Assembly (NCBI GenBank): GCA_041493345.1
Contig: JBGPYQ010000017.1
Location: forward strand, 1-27,530
Origin: VBDM01 sp041493345
Lineage (GTDB): Bacteria > Pseudomonadota > Gammaproteobacteria > Burkholderiales > SG8-39
Direction: 5' to 3'
DNA length: 27,530 bases
Shown here: in pieces, positions 7,086 to 14,815 of the stretch
How the letters are laid out: each line of letters begins with the position of its first letter
How positions within the stretch are numbered: the stretch's first letter is position 1
Position numbers and translations under genes: made by a program
The notes under the pieces: model-generated
Seen by the model: the letters and a program-made list of their open reading frames with translations, nothing else
Told to the model about the DNA's origin: nothing
The model's database searches: none

Positions 7086-8048
7086 CTAATTAAGCTTCAC
7101 TCCCCGCTCGGCAAAATACTTCGCGGCTCCCGGATGGAACGGGATCGGCGAGGCGGCGGCCTTCTGGTTTTCCAGCTTGAAATTCTCCGCCTCCTTGTGC
7201 ACGGCAATCATGTCGTCGCGCTTGTCGAAGATGGTCTTGACGATGTTGTACGCGTTCTGGTCGCTGAGGGTCTCGTGCGAAACGAGGATGTTCCACACGG
7301 TGGCCTGGCGATTGTCCGCGTCCATGCCCCGGTAGGTGGCCTTCGGAATCGCGTCCTGGATGTAGAGCGGGCCGTATTTCTTGTTCATCGCCGCGACGGT
7401 ATCGGCGTGGTCGATCATCTTGATCTTGATCCCGGGCGTGTTGGCGAGGTCGGTCACCGCCGCAGTCGGCAGCCCGCCCACCCAGAAGAACGCGTCGATC
7501 TTCCGGTCCTTGATCGCGTTCACCGACTCGGAGACGCCGAGCCGCTCGCGCTTCATGTCGCGGTCCTTGTCGAGGCCGGCCGCCTCGATGACGCGAAAGC
7601 CCATGACCTCGGTCGCGCTGCCGGGGGAGCCGGTGGAGACGCGCTTGCCCTTCAGGTCGGCCATCTTCGTGATGCCCGTGCCCTCGATAGTGACCACGTG
7701 CATGCGGTTGGGGTACAGGATCATGAGGGTCTTGAGCGGCACCTTGTTGCCTTTGAACTTGTCCTCGCCGCGGTATGCGTCCTGGCCGGCATCGGCCATG
7801 GAAAACGCGATGTAGGGCTTGCCGCTGGCGATGAGCTTGAGATTGTCTATCGAGCCCCCGGTCACCTCGGCCGTGGCCTGCATGCCCGGCACGGATTTGG
7901 ACAGGATGTTGGCGAGCCCGCCGCCCAGAGGGTAGTACACTCCGCCGGTGCCGCCGGTGGCGATCGAGAGGCTGTATTTTTCCTGCGCCTGCGCGGCGCC
8001 CGCCAGTGCGAGCGCGGCGCCGAGAACGACGGAAGCAAGGATTCTCAT
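7086..8048 (-). CDS. TAXI-family TRAP transporter solute-binding receptor
   Basis: This is the periplasmic substrate-binding subunit of a TRAP transporter. The 320-residue protein has a Sec signal peptide cut after about Ala21 (GAAQA/QEK). It then shows the TAXI signature SIATGGTGGVYYPLGGGLA, the GGSIDNLKLIASGKPYIAFSMADA segment and GKRVSTGSPGSATEVMGFRVIEAAG in the second lobe. The true start is the ATG at 8046-8048, preceded by GGAGGAAATACC; longer in-frame extensions run through nadA and are not real. It should partner the fused permease at 4163-6196 on the same strand. The ligand of TAXI receptors (glutamate-like or other organic acids in studied cases) cannot be read from the sequence. 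Confidence 0.95.
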   Translation of the reverse strand: MRILASVVLGAALALAGAAQAQEKYSLSIATGGTGGVYYPLGGGLANILSKSVPGMQATAEVTGGSIDNLKLIASGKPYIAFSMADAGQDAYRGEDKFKGNKVPLKTLMILYPNRMHVVTIEGTGITKMADLKGKRVSTGSPGSATEVMGFRVIEAAGLDKDRDMKRERLGVSESVNAIKDRKIDAFFWVGGLPTAAVTDLANTPGIKIKMIDHADTVAAMNKKYGPLYIQDAIPKATYRGMDADNRQATVWNILVSHETLSDQNAYNIVKTIFDKRDDMIAVHKEAENFKLENQKAAASPIPFHPGAAKYFAERGVKLN

Positions 8049-8126
8049 GGTATTTCCTCCAAAGATTATGGTTTTCCATCGGGACAGCTTGCAACCGGGA
8101 ACGCAGCGTGCCCGTGTTTTATTCCG

Positions 8127-8155
8127 ATTATCCCCGCGCGGGGAGCCCGCGCCAA
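8127..8155 (-). promoter_or_regulatory. Predicted promoter of the TAXI receptor gene
   Basis: On the minus strand TTGGCG (8155-8150) and GATAAT (8132-8127) are separated by exactly 17 bp and lie about 80 bp before the receptor ATG. The spacer contains the palindrome CCCCGCGCGGGG, which could form a hairpin or bind a regulator. This is pattern-based only. Confidence 0.45.
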
Positions 8156-8203
8156 GCAGGATTTGAAACGGGCGATTGGCGTCGCTGCCCCGGCCCCGCC
8201 CGC

Positions 8204-9343
8204 TCAGGCCGGCCCGAAGCCCTTGAACAGCGCGCCGTCCTTCGCAAGATCGCCCGAAGCACGCACGCCGGCGCTTCGGCGCCCGGCGAACGCGAGCATG
8301 CGGTCGATCGAGCGGTACGCGAGGCGCGCGATCTCCGGATCGACGCGGATCTCGTTCGCGCCGGTCTCCAGCGCCTGCGCGAGGTTCCTCAAGCCGTTCA
8401 TCGCCATCCAGGGGCAATGAGCGCAGCTCTTGCAGCTCGCGCCTTGGCCCGCGGTGGGCGCTTCGTAAAAACGCTTCTCCGGCATCAGCATTTTCATCTT
8501 GTGCAGTATGCCGTTGTCGGTCGCGACGATGAATTCGTCGGCCGCGAGCGCCTGCGCTGCGCGGATGAGCTGCGTGGTCGAGCCGACCGCATCGGCGAGC
8601 CTGATCACTTCCGCAGGCGACTCCGGATGCACCAGCACTTTTGCTCCGGGATGCTCGTTCTTCAGGAGTTCGAGCTCCAGCGCCTTGAACTCCTCGTGCA
8701 CCACGCACGCGCCATGCCAGAGCAGCATGTCGGCGCCGGTCTGGCTTTGCACGTAAGCCCCGAGGTGACGGTCGGGGGCCCACAAAACTTTTTCCCCGCG
8801 CTCATGCAGGTGCCGCACGACCTCCAGTGCGATCGCCGAGGTGACCACCCAGTCGGCGCGCGCCTTGACCGCGGCGCTGGTGTTCGCGTACACCACCACG
8901 GTGCGGTCCGGATGCCGGTCGCAAAAAGCGGAAAATTCCCCGGCCGGGCAGCCGAGATCGAGCGAGCAGGTCGCTTCCATATCCGGCATCAGGACGCGCT
9001 TCTCGGGATTCAGGATTTTCGCCGTCTCGCCCATGAAGCGCACTCCCGCCACCGCCAGCGTCGGCGCGGCCTGCGCGCGGCCGAAGCGCGCCATCTCCAG
9101 CGAATCGGCCACGCAGCCGCCGGTTTCCTCGGCGAGGTCCTGAATGTCGGGATCGACGTAGTAATGCGCGAGCAGCACTGCGCTGCGATCCTTCAGCAGG
9201 CGCTTGATGCGCGCTTTCAATTCCCGGCGTTCTTCCACGCCTGGCGCTTCGGGCACCCTCGCCCAAGCCTCGGCGGTGCAGGCTACGCCGGCAAGCTGGC
9301 GTTCGAATTGGATGGTGCGGGTGGATTGATCATGCATGTGCAT
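8204..9343 (-). CDS. nadA: Quinolinate synthase A
   Basis: NadA condenses iminoaspartate with dihydroxyacetone phosphate to quinolinate in de novo NAD synthesis, using an oxygen-sensitive 4Fe-4S cluster. The 379-residue protein has the three expected cluster ligands: Cys126 (EATCSLDLGCPAG), Cys213 (HGACVVHEEF) and Cys310, the last Cys of CKSCAHCPW. It also has the substrate-binding AHYYVDPDIQDLA, GVRFMGETAKILNP and YANTSAAVKARAD segments. I chose the ATG at 9343; a second in-frame ATG lies two codons later. The larger open frame upstream is antisense-type shadow in the cytochrome gene. No nadB or nadC is nearby, though an NAPRTase-like gene occurs at 16746. Confidence 0.96.
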   Translation of the reverse strand: MHMHDQSTRTIQFERQLAGVACTAEAWARVPEAPGVEERRELKARIKRLLKDRSAVLLAHYYVDPDIQDLAEETGGCVADSLEMARFGRAQAAPTLAVAGVRFMGETAKILNPEKRVLMPDMEATCSLDLGCPAGEFSAFCDRHPDRTVVVYANTSAAVKARADWVVTSAIALEVVRHLHERGEKVLWAPDRHLGAYVQSQTGADMLLWHGACVVHEEFKALELELLKNEHPGAKVLVHPESPAEVIRLADAVGSTTQLIRAAQALAADEFIVATDNGILHKMKMLMPEKRFYEAPTAGQGASCKSCAHCPWMAMNGLRNLAQALETGANEIRVDPEIARLAYRSIDRMLAFAGRRSAGVRASGDLAKDGALFKGFGPA

Positions 9344-9402
9344 TGGACAGCTTTCTGGCTGCTGCGTTGCAACAATACCGCAGCAGGGCCCTGCTATCAA
9401 TC

Positions 9403-10008
9403 TCAGGGAGGGGCGAGGCCGGAAAGGTAATCGACAAGAACGTCGATGTCCTTGTCCGAAAGCAACTGCGCCGCCGAGGTCATGTTGCCGTCGAAGTCGG
9501 CGCGGGTTCTGGATTTGAAGCCGTGCAGCTGCGTTTTCAGATAGCCGACCTGCTGGCCCGCGAGCCGCGGAATGTGCTGCAGCCCCAGAAGCGCCGGGCC
9601 ATGGCACTGCACGCAGTAGTGCTGCTCCGCGAGGCGGCGTCCGGCGGCTGCGTTTTCCGGCACGGTCCGGTGCGACGGAGCGGCCGGTTTCTGCCTCGCG
9701 AAATACACGGCAAGCTCGTTCATGTCCGCGTTGGCGAGGCTGGAGGCGATCGGCGACATCTGCGGATCCTTGCGGTTGCCTTCGCGGAACATGTAGAGCT
9801 GCATGGAAATGAACTGCGCCGGCTGGCCGGCGAGGGACGGCATGCCCGGGTCGGTCGAATTCCCGCCGGGGCCGTGGCAGACGATGCAGGCCTGCGCTTT
9901 CCGCGGGACTTCTTCGGCGGCAAGCGCGCCGGGGAAAAAACAAAGCACGGCGGCAAACATCGCCGCCGCGCCGCCGTTATAGCGACGGTGCCTGCGACTG
10001 CCGCTCAC
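9403..10008 (-). CDS. Dihaem c-type cytochrome (cytochrome c4-like)
   Basis: This is a periplasmic electron carrier. The 201-residue precursor has a basic N-terminus, a hydrophobic stretch and a cleavage site at about residue 30 (GALA/AEE). Two haem-attachment motifs follow: Cys41-Ile-Val-Cys44-His45 and Cys132-Val-Gln-Cys135-His136. Likely axial methionines are Met84 (DPQMSPIA) and Met176 (GNMTSAA), giving the two-domain layout of cytochrome c4. The start is GTG at 10008, whose G is the last base of the upstream stop codon. That one-base overlap implies translational coupling to the PQQ-type dehydrogenase, so this cytochrome is the natural electron acceptor. Confidence 0.92.
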   Translation of the reverse strand: MSGSRRHRRYNGGAAAMFAAVLCFFPGALAAEEVPRKAQACIVCHGPGGNSTDPGMPSLAGQPAQFISMQLYMFREGNRKDPQMSPIASSLANADMNELAVYFARQKPAAPSHRTVPENAAAGRRLAEQHYCVQCHGPALLGLQHIPRLAGQQVGYLKTQLHGFKSRTRADFDGNMTSAAQLLSDKDIDVLVDYLSGLAPP

Positions 10009-11225
10009 TACTTGGCGTAGCTCACGCGGTAGATGATCCCGTTGTGGTCATCCGAGACGAGCAGCGACCCGTCGCGCATTACCATCACATCCGCGGGCCG
10101 GCCCCACATCGGCGGATCGGCCTTCTCGTCCTGCAGGAAGCCCGTGAGGAACGGCTCCATCTTCGGCTTGCCCTTCTCGTCGAAGCTCACGCGCGTGACG
10201 TTGTAGCCCTGCTTGACGGTGCGGTTCCACGAGCCTCGAAACGCGATGAAGATGTTGTTCCGGTACTCGGCCGGGAACATCTTGCCGGTGTAAAAGCGCA
10301 TGCCGATGGGCGCGATGTGCGCGCCGAGCTTGAGCGTGGGCGGGGTGAACTCGGCGCAGGAGCGGTTCTTGCCGAACTCGGGGTCGAGCGTGTCGCCCTG
10401 GTGGCAGTAGGGATAGCCGAAATGAGCTCCCTTCTTCGCAACCCGGTGAAGCGTGTCGTTCGGTGAATCGTCGCCCAGCCAGTCGCGGGCGTGGTTGGTG
10501 AACCACAGCTCCTTGGTCTTGGGATGCCAGTCGAAGCCGACCGAGTTGCGCACGCCCTGGACGTAGTTCTCGGTTATTCCGGTCTTGGGATCGACCCGCG
10601 AGATGGATGCCTGGAAGTAGGACGGCATGACGATGTTGCCGGGTGCGCCGACGTTGTAGTACAGCTTGCCGTCGGGTCCGAGCGCGAGGAATTTCCAGAA
10701 GTGGCCGGGCTGATTCTGGGGATCGAGGCCGTCGATGACGACCTTGGCCTCGGGCGGATTGTCGAGCTTGTCTTCGATGCCGTCGTAGCGCGTGATGCGG
10801 TGGCGCTCGGCGACGTAGAGCGTGCCCTTGCTGAAAACAATCCCGTTCGGCGATTCGAGACCCTTGAGAATGTTTTTAACCTCGCGCTTGCCGCCGCGGT
10901 CGACGACCGCATACACGTCCTTCAACTGGCGGGTGCCTACGAACACCGTGCCCTTGTCGCCCTGCGCCATGGAGCGCGCACCGGGAAGGCCGTCGGCCCA
11001 GACTTCGACCTTGAAGCCGGCCGGAACCCTGAGCTTGTCCACCGGGAGCAGCTTCGCGGTCTTGCCGGTCACTTCAATCGCGAAGGGGTGCAGCGGCGAT
11101 TTGTCCTGTTCCGCGGACCGGCCCTGCTGCCAGGACGGAGCCGGCGATGGCGCCTGCTGGGCGAGCACGGTGGTGCTGAGTGCCGCCGCAAGGAATGCGG
11201 CGGATGAAACCTTGAGCGCGTTCAT
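10008..11225 (-). CDS. PQQ-dependent soluble sugar (sorbosone-type) dehydrogenase
   Basis: The 405-residue protein has a Sec signal peptide (cut near VLAQ, about residue 22) and then a six-bladed beta-propeller of the glucose/sorbosone dehydrogenase family (COG2133-like). Typical segments are VPAGFKVEVWADGLPGARSM, GLESPNGIVFSKGTLYVAE, YNVGAPGN, GVRNSVGFDWHPKTKELWFT, HFGYPYCHQGD and MWGRPADVMVMRDGSLLVSDD. Such enzymes oxidise aldoses or related carbonyls in the periplasm with PQQ. A GGAGGAG site precedes the ATG. No PQQ-biosynthesis gene is in the window, and substrate specificity and actual PQQ dependence are inferred from the family. The coupled cytochrome downstream supports a periplasmic oxidation role. 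Confidence 0.88.
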   Translation of the reverse strand: MNALKVSSAAFLAAALSTTVLAQQAPSPAPSWQQGRSAEQDKSPLHPFAIEVTGKTAKLLPVDKLRVPAGFKVEVWADGLPGARSMAQGDKGTVFVGTRQLKDVYAVVDRGGKREVKNILKGLESPNGIVFSKGTLYVAERHRITRYDGIEDKLDNPPEAKVVIDGLDPQNQPGHFWKFLALGPDGKLYYNVGAPGNIVMPSYFQASISRVDPKTGITENYVQGVRNSVGFDWHPKTKELWFTNHARDWLGDDSPNDTLHRVAKKGAHFGYPYCHQGDTLDPEFGKNRSCAEFTPPTLKLGAHIAPIGMRFYTGKMFPAEYRNNIFIAFRGSWNRTVKQGYNVTRVSFDEKGKPKMEPFLTGFLQDEKADPPMWGRPADVMVMRDGSLLVSDDHNGIIYRVSYAK

Positions 11226-11299
11226 GTCTCCTCCATTTTTCGCTGCTTTGGCGGGGTACTTCCGGCAGAATTCGCGTGAGTAGCGCTTGCCGCCGAACT

Positions 11300-11329
11300 A
11301 GTGTATCCAGATAGGATCGGTCATGGCAA
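11300..11329 (-). promoter_or_regulatory. Predicted promoter of the dehydrogenase-cytochrome pair
   Basis: On the minus strand TTGCCA (11329-11324) and TACACT (11305-11300) are 18 bp apart, about 75 bp before the dehydrogenase ATG. The -35 matches the sigma70 consensus at five of six positions and the -10 at four of six. Confidence 0.35.
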
Positions 11330-11455
11330 GCGCGCGCGGTCTGCGCCGATGTTTCCGGACGCACGCCCATGCAGGCGATGGCGCGTAATGGCATCATAGC
11401 CGGCCACGATGCGGGTCCCGGCCCGCGACAACGACGCACATTTGACTGGAAAAAA

Positions 11456-13576
11456 ATGATGCACCGCAACCCCGCTCTGCACAAGATGGCCGCGCTGGCG
11501 CTCGGCGCCTTCAATATCGCCGGGCCGGCCGGCGCCCAGACGGCCCCGGCGCCGGGCACTCCGGAGGTTTCCGCGCCTTCCATCGTGGTCACCGCGACGC
11601 GCTCGGAGCGCAACAGCTTCGACCTGCCCGTCTCGATCGACCGGATCGATGCGGAAGTGATCCGCGACGGCAAACCGATGATCAATCTGTCGGAGAGCCT
11701 CTCGCGGGTCCCCGGCGTGGTCGTCCAGAACCGCCAGAATTACTCGCAGGACCTGCAGATCTCTTCGCGCGGGTTTGGTGCGCGCGCGCAGTTCGGCGTT
11801 CGGGGCGTGAGGCTATACGCAGATGGGATCCCCGCCACTTCGCCCGATGGCCAGGGGCAAACCTCTAACTTCGATCTCGGCGCGGCCGAAAGGATCGAGG
11901 TGATGCGGGGGCCCTTCTCGACCCTCTACGGGAATGCCTCGGGTGGGGTCATCCAGGTATTCACGGAGAACGGTCCGCCCGAGCCCACGCTCACGCTAAA
12001 CGGCGCCGCCGGGAGCTATGGAACCAGCCGCTTCGGTCTCAAGTTCGGCGGCCAGTCGGGCGCGCTCAACTACATCGGCGGCGCTTCCCGCCTCGAGACC
12101 ACCGGCTACCGAGATCACAGCGCGGCTGAAAAAGACCTCGGAAACGCCAAGCTGAAATTCGCGCTCAGCGACGATACGCAGCTTGCCCTGATCCTGAATT
12201 CCGTGAGGCAGCCGGCGCAGGACCCGGCGGGGCTGAGACGCGACCAGGTGGAGCGGAACCCGCGGCAAGTCGATCCCTTGGTGATTCAGTTCAACACCCG
12301 CAAGGACGTCGCGCAGGATCAGCTCGGCACGACCGTGGAGCACCGCCTCTCGTCTTCGGACAGCCTGCGCCTTGCCGCCTACGGCGGAAGCCGGCAGGTC
12401 GAGCAGTTTCTCGCGATCCCGATCGTGGCGCAGACTCCGCCCACTTCGTCAGGGGCCGTAGTCAATCTCGACCGCTTCTATTACGGGCTCGACCTGCGCT
12501 GGTCGCGTGCGACGGACCTCGCCGGCCAGCCTTTCGCGTTTACCGTCGGATCCGATTACGACAATCAGAAGGAGCGACGCAGGGGATACATCAATCGCTT
12601 TGGAATCAACTTGGGTGAGCTGAAACGCGACGAGGACGACACGGTGCGGAGCGCCGCGATCTACGCGCAGGGCGACTGGAAGTTCGCGCCGCGCTGGAGC
12701 CTCTCCGCCGGGCTGCGGCACACCGAGGTTTCGTTCTACTCGAGCGACTACTACATAGCGACGGGCAACCCCGACGATAGCGGAAAGATCAAGTTCACCA
12801 ACACGAGTCCCGTGGCGGGCCTGGTCTATCAGGTCGATCCCTCGCTCAACCTCTACGGCAACGTCGGCAAAGGCTTCGAGACGCCGACTTTCGCGGAGCT
12901 CGCCTACCGCTCCGACGGTACGACGGGTCTGAACTTCGCGCTGCAACCGAGCACGAGCGTCAACACGGAGCTCGGCGCCAAGGCCTACTTGGCCGGTGGC
13001 CAGCGGCTTACTTTCGCTGTGTTCCATATCGACACGAAGAACGAGATCGTCATCGATACCGCGCTTGGAGGACGCAACACCTTCAAGAACGCAAGCCGCA
13101 CCACGCGTCGGGGCGCCGAGATATCCTGGAGCGCAAGAGCGCTCGAGACGCTCGATCTGCTCGCCGCGCTCGCGTACGTGGACGCGCGCTACCGGGACGA
13201 TTTCACGAGCAGCGGCGTCACCACGAACGCAGGCAACTACATCCCGGGCGTGCCGCGCCGCACGTTCTACAGCGAGGCGCGCTGGAGCCCGTTCGGACCG
13301 GGCTTCAGCACCGCGCTCGAGCTGCGCTACAGCGATCGCATCTACACGAGCGACGCGAACAGCGAGTGGGCCTACCCCTATACCGTGTTCAACTGGCGCA
13401 TCGTCTTCGAGCAGCGCTTCGGCGGCTGGCGCCTGAGCGAATTCGTGCGCGTGGAGAACCTCTTCGACAAGTCCTACACCGGCTCGGTCATCGTCGGCGA
13501 CACCAACCGGCGCTTCTTCGAGCCGTCACCGCCGCGCAACTACATCGCCGGGATCAGCGCGCGCCTGCCGTTCTGA
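11456..13576 (+). CDS. TonB-dependent outer-membrane receptor (FecA/siderophore-like)
   Basis: This is an outer-membrane active-transport barrel powered by TonB-ExbB-ExbD. From the ATG at 11456 it has 706 residues. They comprise a signal peptide (cut near GPAGAQ, about 28), a TonB-box-like stretch (SIVVTATRS, about 42-50), a plug domain and a long beta-barrel. The plug contains LSRVPGVVVQNRQNYSQDLQ, SSRGFGARAQFGVRGVRLYADG and ERIEVMRGPFSTLYGNASGG. The protein ends in Phe, as barrels do (GISARLPF). The plug resembles iron-complex receptors of the FecA type, but with no regulator or ABC genes alongside the ligand is open. Earlier in-frame starts lack a signal-peptide fit. The last 23 bp overlap the convergent hydrolase gene. 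Confidence 0.93.
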   Translation: MMHRNPALHKMAALALGAFNIAGPAGAQTAPAPGTPEVSAPSIVVTATRSERNSFDLPVSIDRIDAEVIRDGKPMINLSESLSRVPGVVVQNRQNYSQDLQISSRGFGARAQFGVRGVRLYADGIPATSPDGQGQTSNFDLGAAERIEVMRGPFSTLYGNASGGVIQVFTENGPPEPTLTLNGAAGSYGTSRFGLKFGGQSGALNYIGGASRLETTGYRDHSAAEKDLGNAKLKFALSDDTQLALILNSVRQPAQDPAGLRRDQVERNPRQVDPLVIQFNTRKDVAQDQLGTTVEHRLSSSDSLRLAAYGGSRQVEQFLAIPIVAQTPPTSSGAVVNLDRFYYGLDLRWSRATDLAGQPFAFTVGSDYDNQKERRRGYINRFGINLGELKRDEDDTVRSAAIYAQGDWKFAPRWSLSAGLRHTEVSFYSSDYYIATGNPDDSGKIKFTNTSPVAGLVYQVDPSLNLYGNVGKGFETPTFAELAYRSDGTTGLNFALQPSTSVNTELGAKAYLAGGQRLTFAVFHIDTKNEIVIDTALGGRNTFKNASRTTRRGAEISWSARALETLDLLAALAYVDARYRDDFTSSGVTTNAGNYIPGVPRRTFYSEARWSPFGPGFSTALELRYSDRIYTSDANSEWAYPYTVFNWRIVFEQRFGGWRLSEFVRVENLFDKSYTGSVIVGDTNRRFFEPSPPRNYIAGISARLPF

Positions 13577-14234
13577 CCGGCGCGCCCATCTCGCGGTGCC
13601 GGTCGATCCAGTAGCCCCAGGGAACAAAGATCAGCAAGGCAGCGACGCCGAGGGTCGCGACCATGTTCTCACTCGGGGGCGGCGGCGAGAACGGCCCCGG
13701 CACGTAGAGCACGAGCAGCAAAGCGACGAGCGCCCACCACGCCAGCGCGCCGGTGCGGTCTTTTGCCGAAGTGGTCCTTGCATACAGCGTTACCGCGGCC
13801 GCGAACATCAGCCCCTCGACCGCGAAAGTCGCGGGCCATGACTGCCACAGGCCGAGGCCCAGCCGCTCGCTCCCGCCGGGATAGAGCGGCAGATCGGGCC
13901 GGTGAGCGACGCAATCCAGCACCCAGTGGCTGGCGACGGCGATTGCAACCCACAGCGCCCCGGCGCGATCGCCTTTTACCGTCTGATAGACGATCGCGAA
14001 GAGCAGCGCCCAGACCCCGGTCATCAGCAGGCTGTGCGACCACGGGTAATAGAGGAACTCGAACGGATTGATCGCCGTGTAGCCCGGCACGATGCGAAAG
14101 CGCTCGATCCCGAGGAGCACCAGCACCGGCCAAACCGCATCGAGGAATACCGCGGCGAAAATCAGCGTGCCGAGGGAGGCCTTGGGCGCAGCTTTTTTCG
14201 CTGCGAACGCTACAGCGAAGTGGCCGATGAACAC
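13554..14234 (-). CDS. Membrane-bound metal-dependent hydrolase-like protein (YdjM/LexA-binding family)
   Basis: The 226-residue integral membrane protein starts FIGHFAVAFAAKKAAPKASLG. It carries conserved His and Asp residues in segments such as FLDAVWPVL, YYPWSHSLLMTGVW and VASHWVLDCVAHRPDLPLYPGG. This matches the inner-membrane DUF457/YdjM-like 'metal-dependent hydrolase' family. Five to six hydrophobic helices are visible. The start is a GTG one base after the TGA of the chalcone-isomerase-like gene, so the two are likely translated together. No substrate is known for the family. Confidence 0.82.
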   Translation of the reverse strand: MFIGHFAVAFAAKKAAPKASLGTLIFAAVFLDAVWPVLVLLGIERFRIVPGYTAINPFEFLYYPWSHSLLMTGVWALLFAIVYQTVKGDRAGALWVAIAVASHWVLDCVAHRPDLPLYPGGSERLGLGLWQSWPATFAVEGLMFAAAVTLYARTTSAKDRTGALAWWALVALLLVLYVPGPFSPPPPSENMVATLGVAALLIFVPWGYWIDRHREMGAPVRTAGAR

Positions 14235-14235
14235 C

Positions 14236-14805
14236 TCAATCTCCCTGCCCGAGCAATGCTTTCTTCAAGCTGCCTGAGACCGGATTATCGCCGAGCCAGA
14301 TCCTGAGCAGCGCGCGGTAAAAATCCTCTCCCGCGATGGCCTTGCCTCGGATTTCCCCGTTCAGCACGACACGCGTGCCGGCGCCGGGGAGCCAGTCGAG
14401 CGCGATGATGTCGCCCTCTTTCGCCGATTGCAGCGCGTTCATGATGGCGGTGAGCTCGGCCATGCGATCCTTGAGCACTTCCTGTTCCGCGGAAGGCGTG
14501 TTGTCGCGGACGCCTTCCTCCAGTGCATCGACCAATTGCCGCGCGCCGAGATCGCGCACCATGCGCATGCTGACACGCTTCGCGCCGGGCAGCGCAAGCA
14601 CCTCGGCGGTGCTTGTTTTCTTCTCCGCGAGATAAAGCCCGGCGACGTAGACCTTGAAAAAAGCCCGGGTGCGCAGGCCCGCGCCGTTCAGCACGAGTTC
14701 GCTCGAGCCGAGCCTGACCCGTTCGTCCACCTTCACGCCGGCCACCTCCGCGGCAAGCGCCTCAGCGGCGCAGAGCACAAGCAACACCATGACAATTTTT
14801 TGCAT
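14236..14805 (-). CDS. Chalcone-isomerase-like periplasmic protein
   Basis: The 189-residue product has a Sec signal peptide (MQKIVMVLLVLCAAEALA/AEV) and then the bacterial chalcone-isomerase-like fold. Hallmark segments are GVKVDERVRLGSSELVLNG, RTRAFFKVYVAGLYLAEK, LGARQLVDALEEG and GTRVVLNGEIRGKAIAGEDFYRALLRIWLGD. Bacterial members are not shown to act on flavonoids and are better regarded as small-molecule binding or redox-related proteins of unknown role. I use the ATG at 14805; a GTG at 14823 overlapping the upstream gene is an alternative. It sits within the lyase cluster. Confidence 0.85.
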   Translation of the reverse strand: MQKIVMVLLVLCAAEALAAEVAGVKVDERVRLGSSELVLNGAGLRTRAFFKVYVAGLYLAEKKTSTAEVLALPGAKRVSMRMVRDLGARQLVDALEEGVRDNTPSAEQEVLKDRMAELTAIMNALQSAKEGDIIALDWLPGAGTRVVLNGEIRGKAIAGEDFYRALLRIWLGDNPVSGSLKKALLGQGD

Positions 14806-14815
14806 CCCTCTCACT

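Noticed and set aside
8049..8783. N-terminal extension of the TAXI receptor frame into nadA
   Set aside because: The receptor has a proper signal peptide and ribosome-binding site at 8048. The extension lies in another frame of nadA and is Arg/Ala-rich noise.
9361..9395. 14-bp palindrome AGCAGGGCCCTGCT and a 6-bp GCTGCG/CGCAGC hairpin between nadA and the cytochrome gene
   Set aside because: They may be a regulator site or weak terminator, but I recognise no known NAD-regulator motif and such short GC palindromes are expected by chance in this DNA.
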